64,000 bases of DNA from Flavobacteriales bacterium (GTDB lineage Bacteria > Bacteroidota > Bacteroidia > Flavobacteriales_D > Sanyastnellaceae), in NCBI GenBank assembly GCA_018402085.1, contig JAGYJM010000002.1, positions 2,170,001 to 2,234,000 of the forward strand. The letters run 5' to 3'. This document shows positions 27,052-35,446 of the stretch, piece by piece. The translations under genes were made by a program, and so were the position numbers. Within the stretch, counting starts at the first letter, position 1, and each line of letters starts with the position of its first letter. The notes below the pieces were generated by a model that did no database searches, was not told where the DNA came from, and was given only the letters and a program-made list of their open reading frames with translations.

Positions 27052-30000
27052 ATGCAACCTCTTAACCTTCTGAGAGCGTGTCTTCTCGCGTTCTTTGCAC
27101 TGATTACTTCTCTGAGCGGCCTGCAGGCGCAGAGCGGCTGCACGGACATGGCAGCATGCAATTTCGACCCAAATGCGGTAACCGATGACGGATCTTGTGC
27201 CTTTGTCGTTGACTGCGCAGGAATCTGCGGTGGCACCTTCATCGAAGATGCCTGCGGTAATTGCTACGATCCTACCCTTCCCGACAACGAAACAGTGACT
27301 TTCAATTTCACCGGCGGCGAACAAACATGGACCGTACCCGCCAACGTCACTGAAATTGACGTGCAGCTCTTCGGTGCTCAAGGCGGTGCCGGCAGCTCCG
27401 GTGGCGCAGGTGCAGGCGGACAAGGTGGGCTCGGCGCTTCAGTGAGCGGAACATTAACCGTGACACCAGGTGAAACACTTTTCCTCTACATCGGTGGCCA
27501 AAACGGCTATAATGGCGGTGGCTCAGGTGGTCAGTTTGCCGGTAACGGCGGTGGTGCTTCAGACATTCGTCAGGGTGGCAATACCCTCGCTGACCGCACG
27601 GTTGTTGCCGGTGGCGGTGGTGGCGGCGGCCAGGGCGGCTGCTGGGACCAAGGTAACTCAGGAAGCACAGACGGCGGTAACGGTGGCTCCGGAGGCGGAG
27701 GTGCAGGTCAGAACGGTGGCACCCCCACTGATCGTGGTGCAGGAGGACTTGGCGGTACAGTAGGTAATGGTGGAAACCTCGGTCCTGGCTGTCTCAGCTG
27801 TGATGTCTGCACCGGTGGTGACGGATTCGACAACGGTGATGCAGTCAACGGCCCAGATTGTTGTTGCGCCGGTGGAACCATCAACGGCTCCGGAGGCGGC
27901 GGTGGCGGCGGCTTCGTCAGCGGCGGTGGTGGTGGAACCGGCACGGCAGGTAACTCAAGCTGTGTAAACAACTCCATTGGCGGCGGTGGTGGCGGTGCCG
28001 GTGGCTCTAACCTCATTGTTAACCTTAGTAATCCTTCAGACAATAATGGCGCTCACTCAGGAGACGGTAGTATTGTGTTTACCTACGGAGCAGCTCCTCC
28101 GGAGTGCAATGCAGGATGTACAGATCCGAATGCCAGCAATTACGATTCGGGTGCGGAGGTGAATGATGGTTCATGTGAATACCTCGGTTGTACCGATCAA
28201 CTTGCCTGCAATTATGATCCATTAGCACAAACCGACGACGGCTCATGCATCTTCGTAATCGACTGCGCAGGTACCTGCGGGGGAACGTTCGTTGAAGATG
28301 CCTGCGGCAACTGCTATGATCCGAACGGAAATATCGCTGAAACCCTCACCTTCAATTTCACCGGCGGCGAACAAACATGGACCGTACCGGCGAACGTCAC
28401 TGAAATTGACGTGCAGCTCTTCGGTGCACAAGGGAACGATGGTGCTGGAAGTAACCCCGGTCTTGGCGCGAATGGCGCCATGGTATCCGGAACACTCACC
28501 GTAACACCGGGCGAAACACTCTTCCTCTATGTAGGTGGACAGAATGGTTTCAACGGCGGTATGCCCGGCGGTTCAGGCAACTCCGGTAACGGTGGTGGCG
28601 CATCTGACGTAAGACAGGGCGGTAACGGACTCGCTGAGCGCACAGTTGTTGCCGGCGGTGGCGGCGGTGGCGGTGCCACTGGTTGCAACAGTCCGCACAA
28701 AGGTGGTGACGGTGGTAACGGCGGCGGTGATGCCGGCGGTAACGGCGTTGACTCACCTAACGGTGGTGGTGGCTTCGGCGGTGCCCTCGGCGACGGTGGT
28801 AACCCAGGCATCGGCTGTATTCCCGGACAGCCTGGTAATGACAATGGCGCCGGAGGTAACGGCGAAACCTGCTGCTGCAACTCTGTACCGAGTGGTGGTG
28901 GTGGTGGTGGTGGCTTCCTCGTCGGTGGTGGCGGTGGTGGCGGCACGCTCGGAACACCCGGATGCTCAGGTAACGACAAAGGCGGCGGCGGCGGCGGTGC
29001 CGGAGGTTCGAACCTCGTCAGCAACCTCACCGCACCAATGGAAGTCAACGGCGACAACCCCGGAGACGGCGTCATCGTCATCAGCTATGACGTTAACCTC
29101 ATTCCTGAGTGTAACGCCGGATGCACCAACCCTCTTGCGTGCAACTTTGATGATACTGCAGACATCGATGATGGAAGCTGCCAGTTGCCTGACGGGTGTA
29201 CCGACGAAACAGCTTGCAACTTCGACATTAATGCTACCTGCAATGACGGTTCTTGCGTGTATCCGGGGTGCAACGATGAGCAGGCCTGTAACTTCGACCC
29301 CAACGCCGGGTGCGACGACGGCTCATGCATCTTCGTAATCGACTGCGCAGGTACCTGCGGGGGCACCTTCATCGAAGATGCATGCGGCAACTGCTATGAT
29401 CCGAACGGAAATATCGCTGAAACCCTCACCTTCAATTTCACCGGCGGCGAACAAACATGGACCGTACCGGCGAACGTCACTGAAATTGACGTGCAGCTCT
29501 TCGGTGCACAAGGGAACGATGGTGCTGGAAGTAACCCCGGTCTTGGCGCGAATGGCGCCATGGTATCCGGAACACTCACCGTAACACCGGGCGAAACACT
29601 CTTCCTCTATGTAGGTGGACAGAATGGTTTCAACGGCGGTATGCCCGGCGGTTCAGGCAACTCCGGTAACGGTGGTGGCGCATCTGACGTAAGACAGGGC
29701 GGTAACGGACTCGCTGAGCGCACAGTTGTTGCCGGCGGTGGCGGCGGTGGCGGTGCCACTGGTTGCAACAGTCCGCACAAAGGTGGTGACGGTGGTAACG
29801 GCGGCGGTGATGCCGGCGGTAACGGCGTTGACTCACCTAACGGTGGTGGTGGCTTCGGCGGTGCCCTCGGCGACGGTGGTAACCCAGGCATCGGCTGTAT
29901 TCCCGGACAGCCTGGTAATGACAATGGCGCCGGAGGTAACGGCGAAACCTGCTGCTGCAACTCTGTACCGAGTGGTGGTGGTGGTGGTGGTGGCTTCCTC

Positions 30001-30960
30001 GTCGGTGGTGGCGGTGGTGGCGGCACGGCCGGAACACCCGGATGCTCAGGTAACGACAAAGGCGGCGGCGGCGGCGGTGCCGGAGGTTCGAACCTCGTCA
30101 GCAACCTCACCGCACCAATGGAAGTCAACGGCGACAACCCCGGAGACGGCGTCATCGTCATCAGCTATGACGTTAACCTCATTCCTGACTGTTTCCCGGG
30201 CTGTACTGATCCGAACGCGGCGAACTATGACGACACTGCCAACTTTGATGACGGTAGCTGCGAGTACCCCGGATGTACCAATTCAAATGCTGATAACTTC
30301 GATCCGCAGGCGAATGTAGATGACGGCTCATGCATCATCAGCGGGTGCACCGATTCAGCAGCTGACAACTTTGACCCTGAAGCGAACAATGAAGACGGCT
30401 CATGCATCTTCTCGGGATGTACCAATCCGGATGCCGATAACTTTGATCCACAGGCGAATAATGATGACGGCAGTTGTATTCTCAGTGGTTGTACTGATCC
30501 GGATGCCGACAACTACGATGCTACAGCCAACAATGACGATGGCAGTTGCATCATCAGCGGTTGTACCTACGCAGCGGCAGACAATTACAACCCTGCAGCA
30601 AACAACGATGACGGCTCGTGCATCTTCCCGGATGCACCGGTGAACGGATGTACCGATATCAACGCCTGTAACTATAACGACCAGGCTGAGGTAGACGACA
30701 ACTCCTGTCTATATTACTGCTTCGGCTGTACCGATCCGGCAGCTTGTAACTACTCTACGGTGGCCACCAATGATGACAGCAGTTGCACCTATGATTGCCT
30801 CGGCTGTACTTATGAACTTGCTGACAACTACGCTGCTGCCGCTACCGTTGATGACGGAAGCTGCATCTATAGTTGCCCTGAAGACCTCAATGATGATGGC
30901 TTTGTAAATTCATCTGATCTTCTGCAGTTCCTCGGAGCTTTCGGCAGTTCGTGTGATTAG
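27052..30960 (+). CDS. Giant glycine-rich secreted protein with DDGSC repeats
   Basis: A 1302-residue exported protein (signal peptide to LQAQ, residues 1-26). It has three glycine-rich modules of about 290 residues, each starting with TFNFTGGEQTWTVPANVTEI, followed by GGGASD-RQGG and runs of Gly. Fifteen Cys-containing repeats of about 20-24 residues with the core GCTDPxAxNYDxxAxxDDGSC surround them; nine are consecutive at the C-terminus. The last 28 residues (PEDLNDDGFVNSSDLLQFLG) look like a dockerin/EF-hand calcium motif. There is no canonical T9SS domain. Modules 2 and 3 are almost identical at DNA level. Likely a surface or matrix protein, Ca-binding, disulfide-stabilised. Confidence 0.9.
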   Translation: MQPLNLLRACLLAFFALITSLSGLQAQSGCTDMAACNFDPNAVTDDGSCAFVVDCAGICGGTFIEDACGNCYDPTLPDNETVTFNFTGGEQTWTVPANVTEIDVQLFGAQGGAGSSGGAGAGGQGGLGASVSGTLTVTPGETLFLYIGGQNGYNGGGSGGQFAGNGGGASDIRQGGNTLADRTVVAGGGGGGGQGGCWDQGNSGSTDGGNGGSGGGGAGQNGGTPTDRGAGGLGGTVGNGGNLGPGCLSCDVCTGGDGFDNGDAVNGPDCCCAGGTINGSGGGGGGGFVSGGGGGTGTAGNSSCVNNSIGGGGGGAGGSNLIVNLSNPSDNNGAHSGDGSIVFTYGAAPPECNAGCTDPNASNYDSGAEVNDGSCEYLGCTDQLACNYDPLAQTDDGSCIFVIDCAGTCGGTFVEDACGNCYDPNGNIAETLTFNFTGGEQTWTVPANVTEIDVQLFGAQGNDGAGSNPGLGANGAMVSGTLTVTPGETLFLYVGGQNGFNGGMPGGSGNSGNGGGASDVRQGGNGLAERTVVAGGGGGGGATGCNSPHKGGDGGNGGGDAGGNGVDSPNGGGGFGGALGDGGNPGIGCIPGQPGNDNGAGGNGETCCCNSVPSGGGGGGGFLVGGGGGGGTLGTPGCSGNDKGGGGGGAGGSNLVSNLTAPMEVNGDNPGDGVIVISYDVNLIPECNAGCTNPLACNFDDTADIDDGSCQLPDGCTDETACNFDINATCNDGSCVYPGCNDEQACNFDPNAGCDDGSCIFVIDCAGTCGGTFIEDACGNCYDPNGNIAETLTFNFTGGEQTWTVPANVTEIDVQLFGAQGNDGAGSNPGLGANGAMVSGTLTVTPGETLFLYVGGQNGFNGGMPGGSGNSGNGGGASDVRQGGNGLAERTVVAGGGGGGGATGCNSPHKGGDGGNGGGDAGGNGVDSPNGGGGFGGALGDGGNPGIGCIPGQPGNDNGAGGNGETCCCNSVPSGGGGGGGFLVGGGGGGGTAGTPGCSGNDKGGGGGGAGGSNLVSNLTAPMEVNGDNPGDGVIVISYDVNLIPDCFPGCTDPNAANYDDTANFDDGSCEYPGCTNSNADNFDPQANVDDGSCIISGCTDSAADNFDPEANNEDGSCIFSGCTNPDADNFDPQANNDDGSCILSGCTDPDADNYDATANNDDGSCIISGCTYAAADNYNPAANNDDGSCIFPDAPVNGCTDINACNYNDQAEVDDNSCLYYCFGCTDPAACNYSTVATNDDSSCTYDCLGCTYELADNYAAAATVDDGSCIYSCPEDLNDDGFVNSSDLLQFLGAFGSSCD
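28234..29107 (+). repeat. Intragenic duplication, first copy (874 bp)
   Basis: Nearly identical to 29314-30187 at an offset of exactly 1080 bp. Only a handful of substitutions were noticed, near the left end and one near 28948. Confidence 0.92.
29314..30187 (+). repeat. Intragenic duplication, second copy (874 bp)
   Basis: Second copy of 28234-29107. A third, more divergent module precedes them at about 27225-28100. Confidence 0.92.
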
Positions 30961-30983
30961 TTCTGACCACTACACTTAATACG

Positions 30984-31013
30984 AAAAGGGGGAGGCTTGG
31001 CTTCCCCTTTTTT
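30984..31013 (+). terminator. Rho-independent terminator after the glycine-rich gene
   Basis: AAAAGGGG-gaggcttggctt-CCCCTTTTTT, 23 bases after the stop. Confidence 0.85.
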
Positions 31014-31049
31014 GTTCTTTACTTATCTGCAGACCCTTCGTTTTCTTCT

Positions 31050-31071
31050 CCGCGTTAAAACGCGGGATGCG
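31050..31071 (+). repeat. Hairpin element with GATGCG tail
   Basis: CCGCGT-TAAA-ACGCGG-GATGCG. Same architecture as 4396-4417 with a compensated stem base pair. Confidence 0.75.
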
Positions 31072-31207
31072 CAGAGCTGCAGATCGAACAAAAGTTCACC
31101 ATGCGCGCACCTCCATCCGATCTTCCGTTCAACGTTTCCGCATAACAGGGGTCAGGGGTCTGTTATTCGATAAGGAGTCCTGATTCGAGAAAACAGAAAA
31201 TGCCAGC

Positions 31208-31232
31208 ACAAAAAAAGCCGCCCGAAGGCGGC
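31208..31232 (-). terminator. Rho-independent terminator of the collagen-motif lipoprotein gene
   Basis: Minus strand GCCGCC-TTCG-GGCGGC followed by a run of T. Confidence 0.88.
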
Positions 31233-31234
31233 TT

Positions 31235-31254
31235 CATCCAGCGCTTTTGCGCTG
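31235..31254 (-). repeat. Hairpin element with GATG tail
   Basis: Minus strand CAGCGC-AAAA-GCGCTG-GATG, immediately after the collagen-motif lipoprotein gene and before its terminator. Confidence 0.65.
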
Positions 31255-31265
31255 AAAAAATCGAA

Positions 31266-31736
31266 TTACTTGTTCTCCATGTAATCAACGAGACGATCGT
31301 AATCAGCAACGATTTCTTCATCAATCTCATTGAAGTCACGCATAAACATGGTCACCACGCGGATGTTCCAGTCACTGTCAATAGCGACATCCGGATCATG
31401 ATCAAGGCCGAGAACACCACCGGCATCGCTCGCCCAAACATATCCGTAACCAACGATTGGTGTCCATGCACTTGGAACCTGATTCCAGTAGCCGAAAGCA
31501 TCTTCAACGTAAACAAGAACGACGCCATTGTTGTACACATCTTCAGTGATAATGTTTACCTCAACCTCAGTGTAAGGCTGGCCACCCCAGTCAGCAGCGA
31601 GAACGGTCGTTTCAAAGGTTGAGAAGTTTGAATTGTCGCCTGCAGGGCCCGCAGGACCGGCTGGGCCTTCAGGACCTTCGCATGCGGTAAAGAGCAGCGC
31701 TGCGGCTGCAAAGAGCATCAGTGATAACTTTTTCAT
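31266..31736 (-). CDS. Lipoprotein with short collagen-like motif
   Basis: A 156-residue lipoprotein. The signal peptide ends in the lipobox LFTAC (Cys19). Right after the Cys is a short collagen-like G-x-y run (GPEGPAGPAGPAG), then a globular domain with many aromatic and acidic residues (TAFETTVLAADWGGQPY-like start, VYVEDAFGYWNQVPSAW). This architecture (lipobox, one GPxGP stretch, small beta domain) is frequent in Bacteroidota envelope proteins of unknown function. A terminator follows on the same strand. Confidence 0.85.
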   Translation of the reverse strand: MKKLSLMLFAAAALLFTACEGPEGPAGPAGPAGDNSNFSTFETTVLAADWGGQPYTEVEVNIITEDVYNNGVVLVYVEDAFGYWNQVPSAWTPIVGYGYVWASDAGGVLGLDHDPDVAIDSDWNIRVVTMFMRDFNEIDEEIVADYDRLVDYMENK

Positions 31737-32242
31737 GATAGAATTGAGTTAATTAAAATTACAGTTCGCCCGCTTCTCGGGCATCATCGGCAAGGTTACG
31801 CTTTTCAAGCCATTTGCAAAATGACTTCCGACAGGACAGTATTAACAATGTAGCGTTGATGGGGGATTGCGGGGGCAGGGTCAAAAATAGAGGGGCAGCG
31901 CTAGTATGCGCTGGAGCACATACCCTAATCTCCAGTTTCCCAGTTTCCAAGTTGACCGGTTCCCCGAATCGTCCATAAGTCCATAAGTCGATGGGTCGAT
32001 GCGCTTCGCTTCTTCAAACCGGCGGCAATAGCCGCTTATCAGTGCGCACACACTGCAGTGTGCGCCTACAACAAACCGGCGGCAATAGCCGCCGCCACAC
32101 TATAACCCGCCAGTAGATAATGGCAGCGCAAGTATGCGCTGCACCAACCTTACCAGTATTTGCAAACCGCCCTTGCACAGAACAAGCGTAACTACGGACG
32201 CGATAAATCGCGTCCCTACGAGGTACATACTGCAGTGCATGC
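31737..32242. other. Intergenic region rich in hairpins
   Basis: No gene. Several perfect inverted repeats occur: GCGGC-aata-GCCGC (near 32025 and 32080), GCGCACAC-actgca-GTGTGCGC (near 32043), GCAGCGCA-agta-TGCGCTGC (near 32123) and GGACGCGA-taa-ATCGCGTCC (near 32198). All have short A/T-rich loops. The stretch leads into the tRNA-derived array. Confidence 0.65.
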
Positions 32243-32909
32243 CTGCCGGAACCTTAAAAAAATAAACCCATAAAAAAAGACCGCCTCGTAAGACGGTCTT
32301 GCTTAGTAGCGGGGGCAGGACGCTCTCCCGATGAATCGGGATTCTTCGTCCTGCCGGAACCTTAAAAAATAAACCCATAAAAAGACCGTCCTCGTAAGAC
32401 GGTCTTGCTTATAGCGGGGGCAGGACTCTCTCCGATGAATCGGGATTCTTCGTCCTGCCGGAACATTAAAAAAATAACCCCATAAAAAAAGACCGTCCTC
32501 GTAAGACGGTCTTGCTTAGTAGCGGGGCAGGACGCTCTCCCGATGAATCGGGATTCTTCGTCCTGCCGGAACCTTAAAAAATAAACCCATAAAAAAAGAC
32601 CGTCCTCGTAAGACGGTCTTGCTTAGTAGCGGGGGCAGGACTCTCTCCCGATGAATCGGGATTCTTCGTCCTGCCGGAACATTAAAAAAATAACCCCATA
32701 AAAAAAGACCGTCCTCGTAAGACGGTCTTGCTTAGTAGCGGGGGCAGGACGCTCTCCCGATGAATCGGGATTCTTCGTCCTGCCGGAACCTTAAAAAAAT
32801 AAACCCATAAAAAAAGACCGCCTCGTAAGACGGTCTTGCTTAGTAGCGGGGGCAGGACTCTCTCCCGATGAATCGGGATTCTTCGTCCTGCCGGAACCTT
32901 AAAAAAATA
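32243..32909 (-). repeat. Tandem array derived from tRNA-fMet 3' end plus terminator, six units
   Basis: Six units of about 107-109 bp. Read on the minus strand, each unit contains GCAGGAC, a TCCCGA-ttca-TCGGGA hairpin, GTCCTGC, the tRNA acceptor end CCCCCGCTACTAAGC, a terminator hairpin (GACCGTC-ttacga-GACGGTC plus T run) and an A/T spacer. The right-hand part is the sequence that follows the genuine initiator tRNA gene at 34398-34505. Units alternate between gacgctctc and gactctctc variants, suggesting dimeric amplification. The array is now separated from the tRNA by an insertion element. Confidence 0.88.
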
Positions 32910-32917
32910 CGGAATTA

Positions 32918-33886
32918 TTAACTTATTGGTTTCATTGCGTTTTCGACTAAGGTCTCGAACATATCGTCCGTATTTCGATTGTTCCACTTGAACACAAACT
33001 CCTGAACATACTTCGGAAGATATTTCAGGCTTACTTGATGGTAAGTTCCCATAATACCACGTTCCACCACAGCCCAAAAACTTTCAATCGTATTGGTATT
33101 TACTCCACGATAAGAATACATCTGTTGATGGTCAATCTTTATGTGTTCAATGATCTGATGTAAACGGCTGTAACCTGAGTAACTATCTGTGATTATTACA
33201 GCATCTTTAGTGTCAACATGTTTCCTTACCATATCGCCCAAATTCTTTCCTGAAAGAGTACGCATGACCTGTGCCACTACATCTCCATTTCGCTGAACGA
33301 TTCCCACTACTGGTATGTTTTTGGTTCCTCTCCCTCGCTTCGGCTTAACCTCACAAGCTACCTTTCTTTTTCCTCGCTTGAAAATTACACCGTCTTTCTG
33401 AAGATTGGATATTTTATCATCCAGTTCAGCCCGTTTTTTCGGTTTCAAACAATCAGGGTTAGCCATAGGTCGAGGTTTCCCGCCTATGTATGTTTCATCC
33501 ATCTCTACAATGTCGTTCAACTTTACCTGTGATTCAGCCATCAGGTCGCGTATCTTCATATACATCTTGTGCGCTGTCGGATAGCTTACACCAATGTTCC
33601 TTTGTAGCTGTAATGCACTAACCCCTTTCTTAGCGTCCGTTACGATTGAAAACGCATAGAGCCACGTTTTCAAAGGTAAACGGGTGTTGTGAAGGTTTGT
33701 TTTAGTGGTCACGCTAAATGACCTGTTACAACCCTTGCAGTGAAAACGCATATCCTTGTTCCGCTTTCCGTGTTTCTCTGAACCACAGAAAGGGCACTTC
33801 TTTTTACCCATCCACCGAACACCCTCAAAGTATTGAACTACGGATATTTCGTCGGGGAACTTGTTATTTATCTGTATTAAATTCAT
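32918..33886 (-). CDS. IS1595-family transposase (ISXO2-like DDE domain)
   Basis: A 322-residue transposase. An N-terminal zinc ribbon (CPFCGSEKHGK ... FHCKGCNRSF, about 31-60) is followed by a helical segment and the ISXO2-like catalytic domain: first Asp in VEMDETYIGGKPRP (about 128-141), second Asp in VIITDSYSGYSRLH, and the third acidic region in NTIESFWAVVERG. Full length and without stops. The 5' end overlaps the passenger gene by 23 bases. Confidence 0.95.
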   Translation of the reverse strand: MNLIQINNKFPDEISVVQYFEGVRWMGKKKCPFCGSEKHGKRNKDMRFHCKGCNRSFSVTTKTNLHNTRLPLKTWLYAFSIVTDAKKGVSALQLQRNIGVSYPTAHKMYMKIRDLMAESQVKLNDIVEMDETYIGGKPRPMANPDCLKPKKRAELDDKISNLQKDGVIFKRGKRKVACEVKPKRGRGTKNIPVVGIVQRNGDVVAQVMRTLSGKNLGDMVRKHVDTKDAVIITDSYSGYSRLHQIIEHIKIDHQQMYSYRGVNTNTIESFWAVVERGIMGTYHQVSLKYLPKYVQEFVFKWNNRNTDDMFETLVENAMKPIS

Positions 33887-34331
33887 AGTAACGAAAGAAT
33901 TCGTTTAATTTATCATCCACGTCTTTATGCCTTGCGTTTTTCAATGATTCTTCATTTGAAGCGTCCTGCTTAATTTGATCTTTTATTCTTTTTAATTGAT
34001 CTGATGTATTTATTTTACTCCATTCTCCAAAATCACCTTCTATTGAATTATCAGGAAAAACATTTTTAGCCAACAAATAACCAAATCGAGAAGATATGTA
34101 TTCAGAAACTTTTGCCCTATAATACTGAATCTTTAACCACTTGAAAATTAACCATGATAACCATCCAAAACCTATTATTCCTATTAGCATAAAAATAAAA
34201 TTAAAATCTTCACGAGGGTTACCTATAATTAGAATGTCATAACCAAATAATGCAATTCCATGTAATTGCTCTATCTTGGCAAAAACTGTAAATAAAACCG
34301 TAGCTAACATTGGTCTATCAATTATCTTCAT
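33864..34331 (-). CDS. Passenger membrane protein of the IS1595-type element
   Basis: A 155-residue protein with two hydrophobic helices in the first half (about 7-40 and 44-68; MLATVLFTVFAKIEQLHGIA, FIFMLIGIIGFGWLSWLIF) and a charged C-terminal half (SEYISSRFGYLLAKN, then Lys/Asp-rich). It lies inside the inverted repeats, so it moves with the element. Low GC and A-rich codons set it apart from neighbours. No known domain is recognised. Some IS1595 elements carry passenger genes; whether it aids transposition or the host is open. Start ATG 34331 rather than TTG 34346. Confidence 0.72.
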   Translation of the reverse strand: MKIIDRPMLATVLFTVFAKIEQLHGIALFGYDILIIGNPREDFNFIFMLIGIIGFGWLSWLIFKWLKIQYYRAKVSEYISSRFGYLLAKNVFPDNSIEGDFGEWSKINTSDQLKRIKDQIKQDASNEESLKNARHKDVDDKLNEFFRYYEFNTDK

Positions 34332-34397
34332 GGGTTTCCGTTTCAACTAAGATACGGCTTAACCATTTAGTTTACAATTCCGAAAAAATAAACCCAT

Positions 34398-34426
34398 AAA
34401 AAAAGACCGCCTCGTAAGACGGTCTT
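34398..34426 (-). terminator. Terminator of the initiator tRNA gene
   Basis: Minus strand GACCGTC-ttacga-GGCGGTC followed by seven T, directly after the tRNA 3' end. It is the parent of the terminators repeated in the 32.2-32.9 kb array. Confidence 0.88.
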
Positions 34427-34432
34427 GCTTAG

Positions 34433-34505
34433 TAGCGGGGGCAGGACTCGAACCTGCGGCCTTCGGGTTATGAGCCCGACGAGCTACCAACTGCTCCACC
34501 CCGCA
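34433..34505 (-). tRNA. tRNA-fMet (initiator, CAT anticodon)
   Basis: The cloverleaf can be drawn with the acceptor stem GCGGGG/CCCCGC, D-arm around AGTTGGTAGCT, the anticodon arm TCGGG-CTCATAA-CCCGA and the T-arm GCAGG-TTCGAGT-CCTGC. Position 1 (T) does not pair with position 72 (T), and the anticodon stem has three consecutive G-C pairs; both are hallmarks of the initiator tRNA. CCA is not encoded (CTA follows). A good promoter and terminator flank it. Confidence 0.96.
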
Positions 34506-34515
34506 ATGTGGTCGG

Positions 34516-34545
34516 CAAAGATAGAGAGTTTTCTCATCTTTGCAA
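34516..34545 (-). promoter_or_regulatory. Promoter of tRNA-fMet
   Basis: TATCTTTG (34516-34523) matches TAnnTTTG. A TTG (34543-34545) lies 19 bases upstream at the -33 position. The -7 box is 10 bases from the tRNA 5' end. Confidence 0.7.
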
Positions 34546-34562
34546 GTCAATACCAGGATAAC

Positions 34563-35444
34563 TTGAAGCATAAAGCAGGATTCGTCAACATTGTAGGAAG
34601 CCCGAACGTAGGGAAATCAACCCTTATGAACCAGTTGGTAGGTGAGCAGTTGAGTATTATTACCTCGAAAGCGCAAACCACCCGCCACCGGATCATGGGC
34701 ATCGTGAATGACGATGATTATCAGATCGTCTATTCTGATACACCCGGAGTGCTCGACCCGCAGTATAAACTGCAAGAAGGTATGATGCGCTTCGTGCAGA
34801 TGGCACTGCAGGATGCCGACATCCTGCTTGTGGTCACTGACGTTTTCGAGACCGATATGGCGCATCCCGAAACCCTCGAGAAGATCGCCGCGATGGAGGT
34901 GCCAACCTTTGTGCTCATCAACAAAATCGACCTTGCAGAACAGGCCGAGGTTGAAAGGCGCATTGAAGACTGGAAAAAACGCATCCCGCGGGCAATCATC
35001 GCTCCGATTTCAGCACTTCACAATTTCAACGTCGATAAACTGCTTGAACATATCGTGGCACAACTGCCCGAAAGTCCGCCCTTCTTCCCGAAAGATGAGC
35101 TCACTGATAAGCCCATGCGCTTCTTCATTTCCGAGATCATCCGCGAGAAGATTCTGCGGCATTATAAAAAGGAGATCCCTTACAGTTGCGAGGTGATCGT
35201 GACCGAGTACAAAGATGAGCCCGACATCGTGCGCATCCGAAGTGAAATCATCGTAGCGCGCGATTCGCAGAAGGGTATCCTGATCGGTCATCAAGGCAAA
35301 GCGCTAAAAAGAGTAGGCACGGAGGCCAGAAAAGACATCCAATCGTTCATTGAAAAGAAAGTCTTTCTCGAACTTTACGTGCGCGTTGATAAAAACTGGC
35401 GCAACGACGAAAGCAAGCTGAAGCGATTCGGCTACCTGAACTGA
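34563..35444 (+). CDS. era: GTPase Era
   Basis: A 293-residue GTPase that binds 16S rRNA and acts in 30S assembly. G1 is GSPNVGKSTL (about 11-20), the switch region has TTRHRIMG, G3 is DTPG (about 58-61), G4 is NKID (about 120-123), and the C-terminal KH domain is IRSEIIVARDSQKGILIGHQGK (in parts). I place the start at TTG 34563 (LKHKAGFVNIV). The frame stays open back to 34425, but that stretch is antisense to the tRNA and cannot be coding. The ispE start follows 2 bases after the stop. Confidence 0.95.
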   Translation: MKHKAGFVNIVGSPNVGKSTLMNQLVGEQLSIITSKAQTTRHRIMGIVNDDDYQIVYSDTPGVLDPQYKLQEGMMRFVQMALQDADILLVVTDVFETDMAHPETLEKIAAMEVPTFVLINKIDLAEQAEVERRIEDWKKRIPRAIIAPISALHNFNVDKLLEHIVAQLPESPPFFPKDELTDKPMRFFISEIIREKILRHYKKEIPYSCEVIVTEYKDEPDIVRIRSEIIVARDSQKGILIGHQGKALKRVGTEARKDIQSFIEKKVFLELYVRVDKNWRNDESKLKRFGYLN

Positions 35445-35446
35445 TT

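Larger units (their letters stand above)
30961..31265. other. Intergenic region without genes
   Basis: Holds terminators of both flanking genes (30984-31013 and 31208-31232), two dispersed hairpins (31050-31071 and 31235-31254) and no convincing ORF. Confidence 0.7.
32910..34382 (-). mobile_element. Complete IS1595-family insertion element with passenger gene
   Basis: A 1473-bp element with imperfect terminal inverted repeats (left cggaattattaacttattgg, right end reverse complement cggaattgtaaactaaatgg; 16 of 20 match). It is flanked by an exact 8-bp target duplication aaaaaata (32902-32909 and 34383-34390), the size expected for IS1595 elements. It carries a transposase and one upstream gene. 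It split a unit of the tRNA-derived array, so it arrived after the array formed. Intact ends and ORF suggest recent activity. Confidence 0.93.

Noticed and set aside
27708-30161. Pro-rich and His-rich ORFs on the minus strand and Val/Ala-rich ORFs on the plus strand within the glycine-rich gene
   Set aside because: They mirror GGN codon runs of the real gene in other frames; composition is extreme and there is no independent support.
32100-33077. ORFs in the tRNA-derived array (about 92 and 131 residues)
   Set aside because: Made of the repeat unit; part of one runs into the transposase gene in another frame.
34425-34562. N-terminal extension of Era
   Set aside because: The extra 46 codons are antisense to the initiator tRNA gene; Era without them has the normal length and start.
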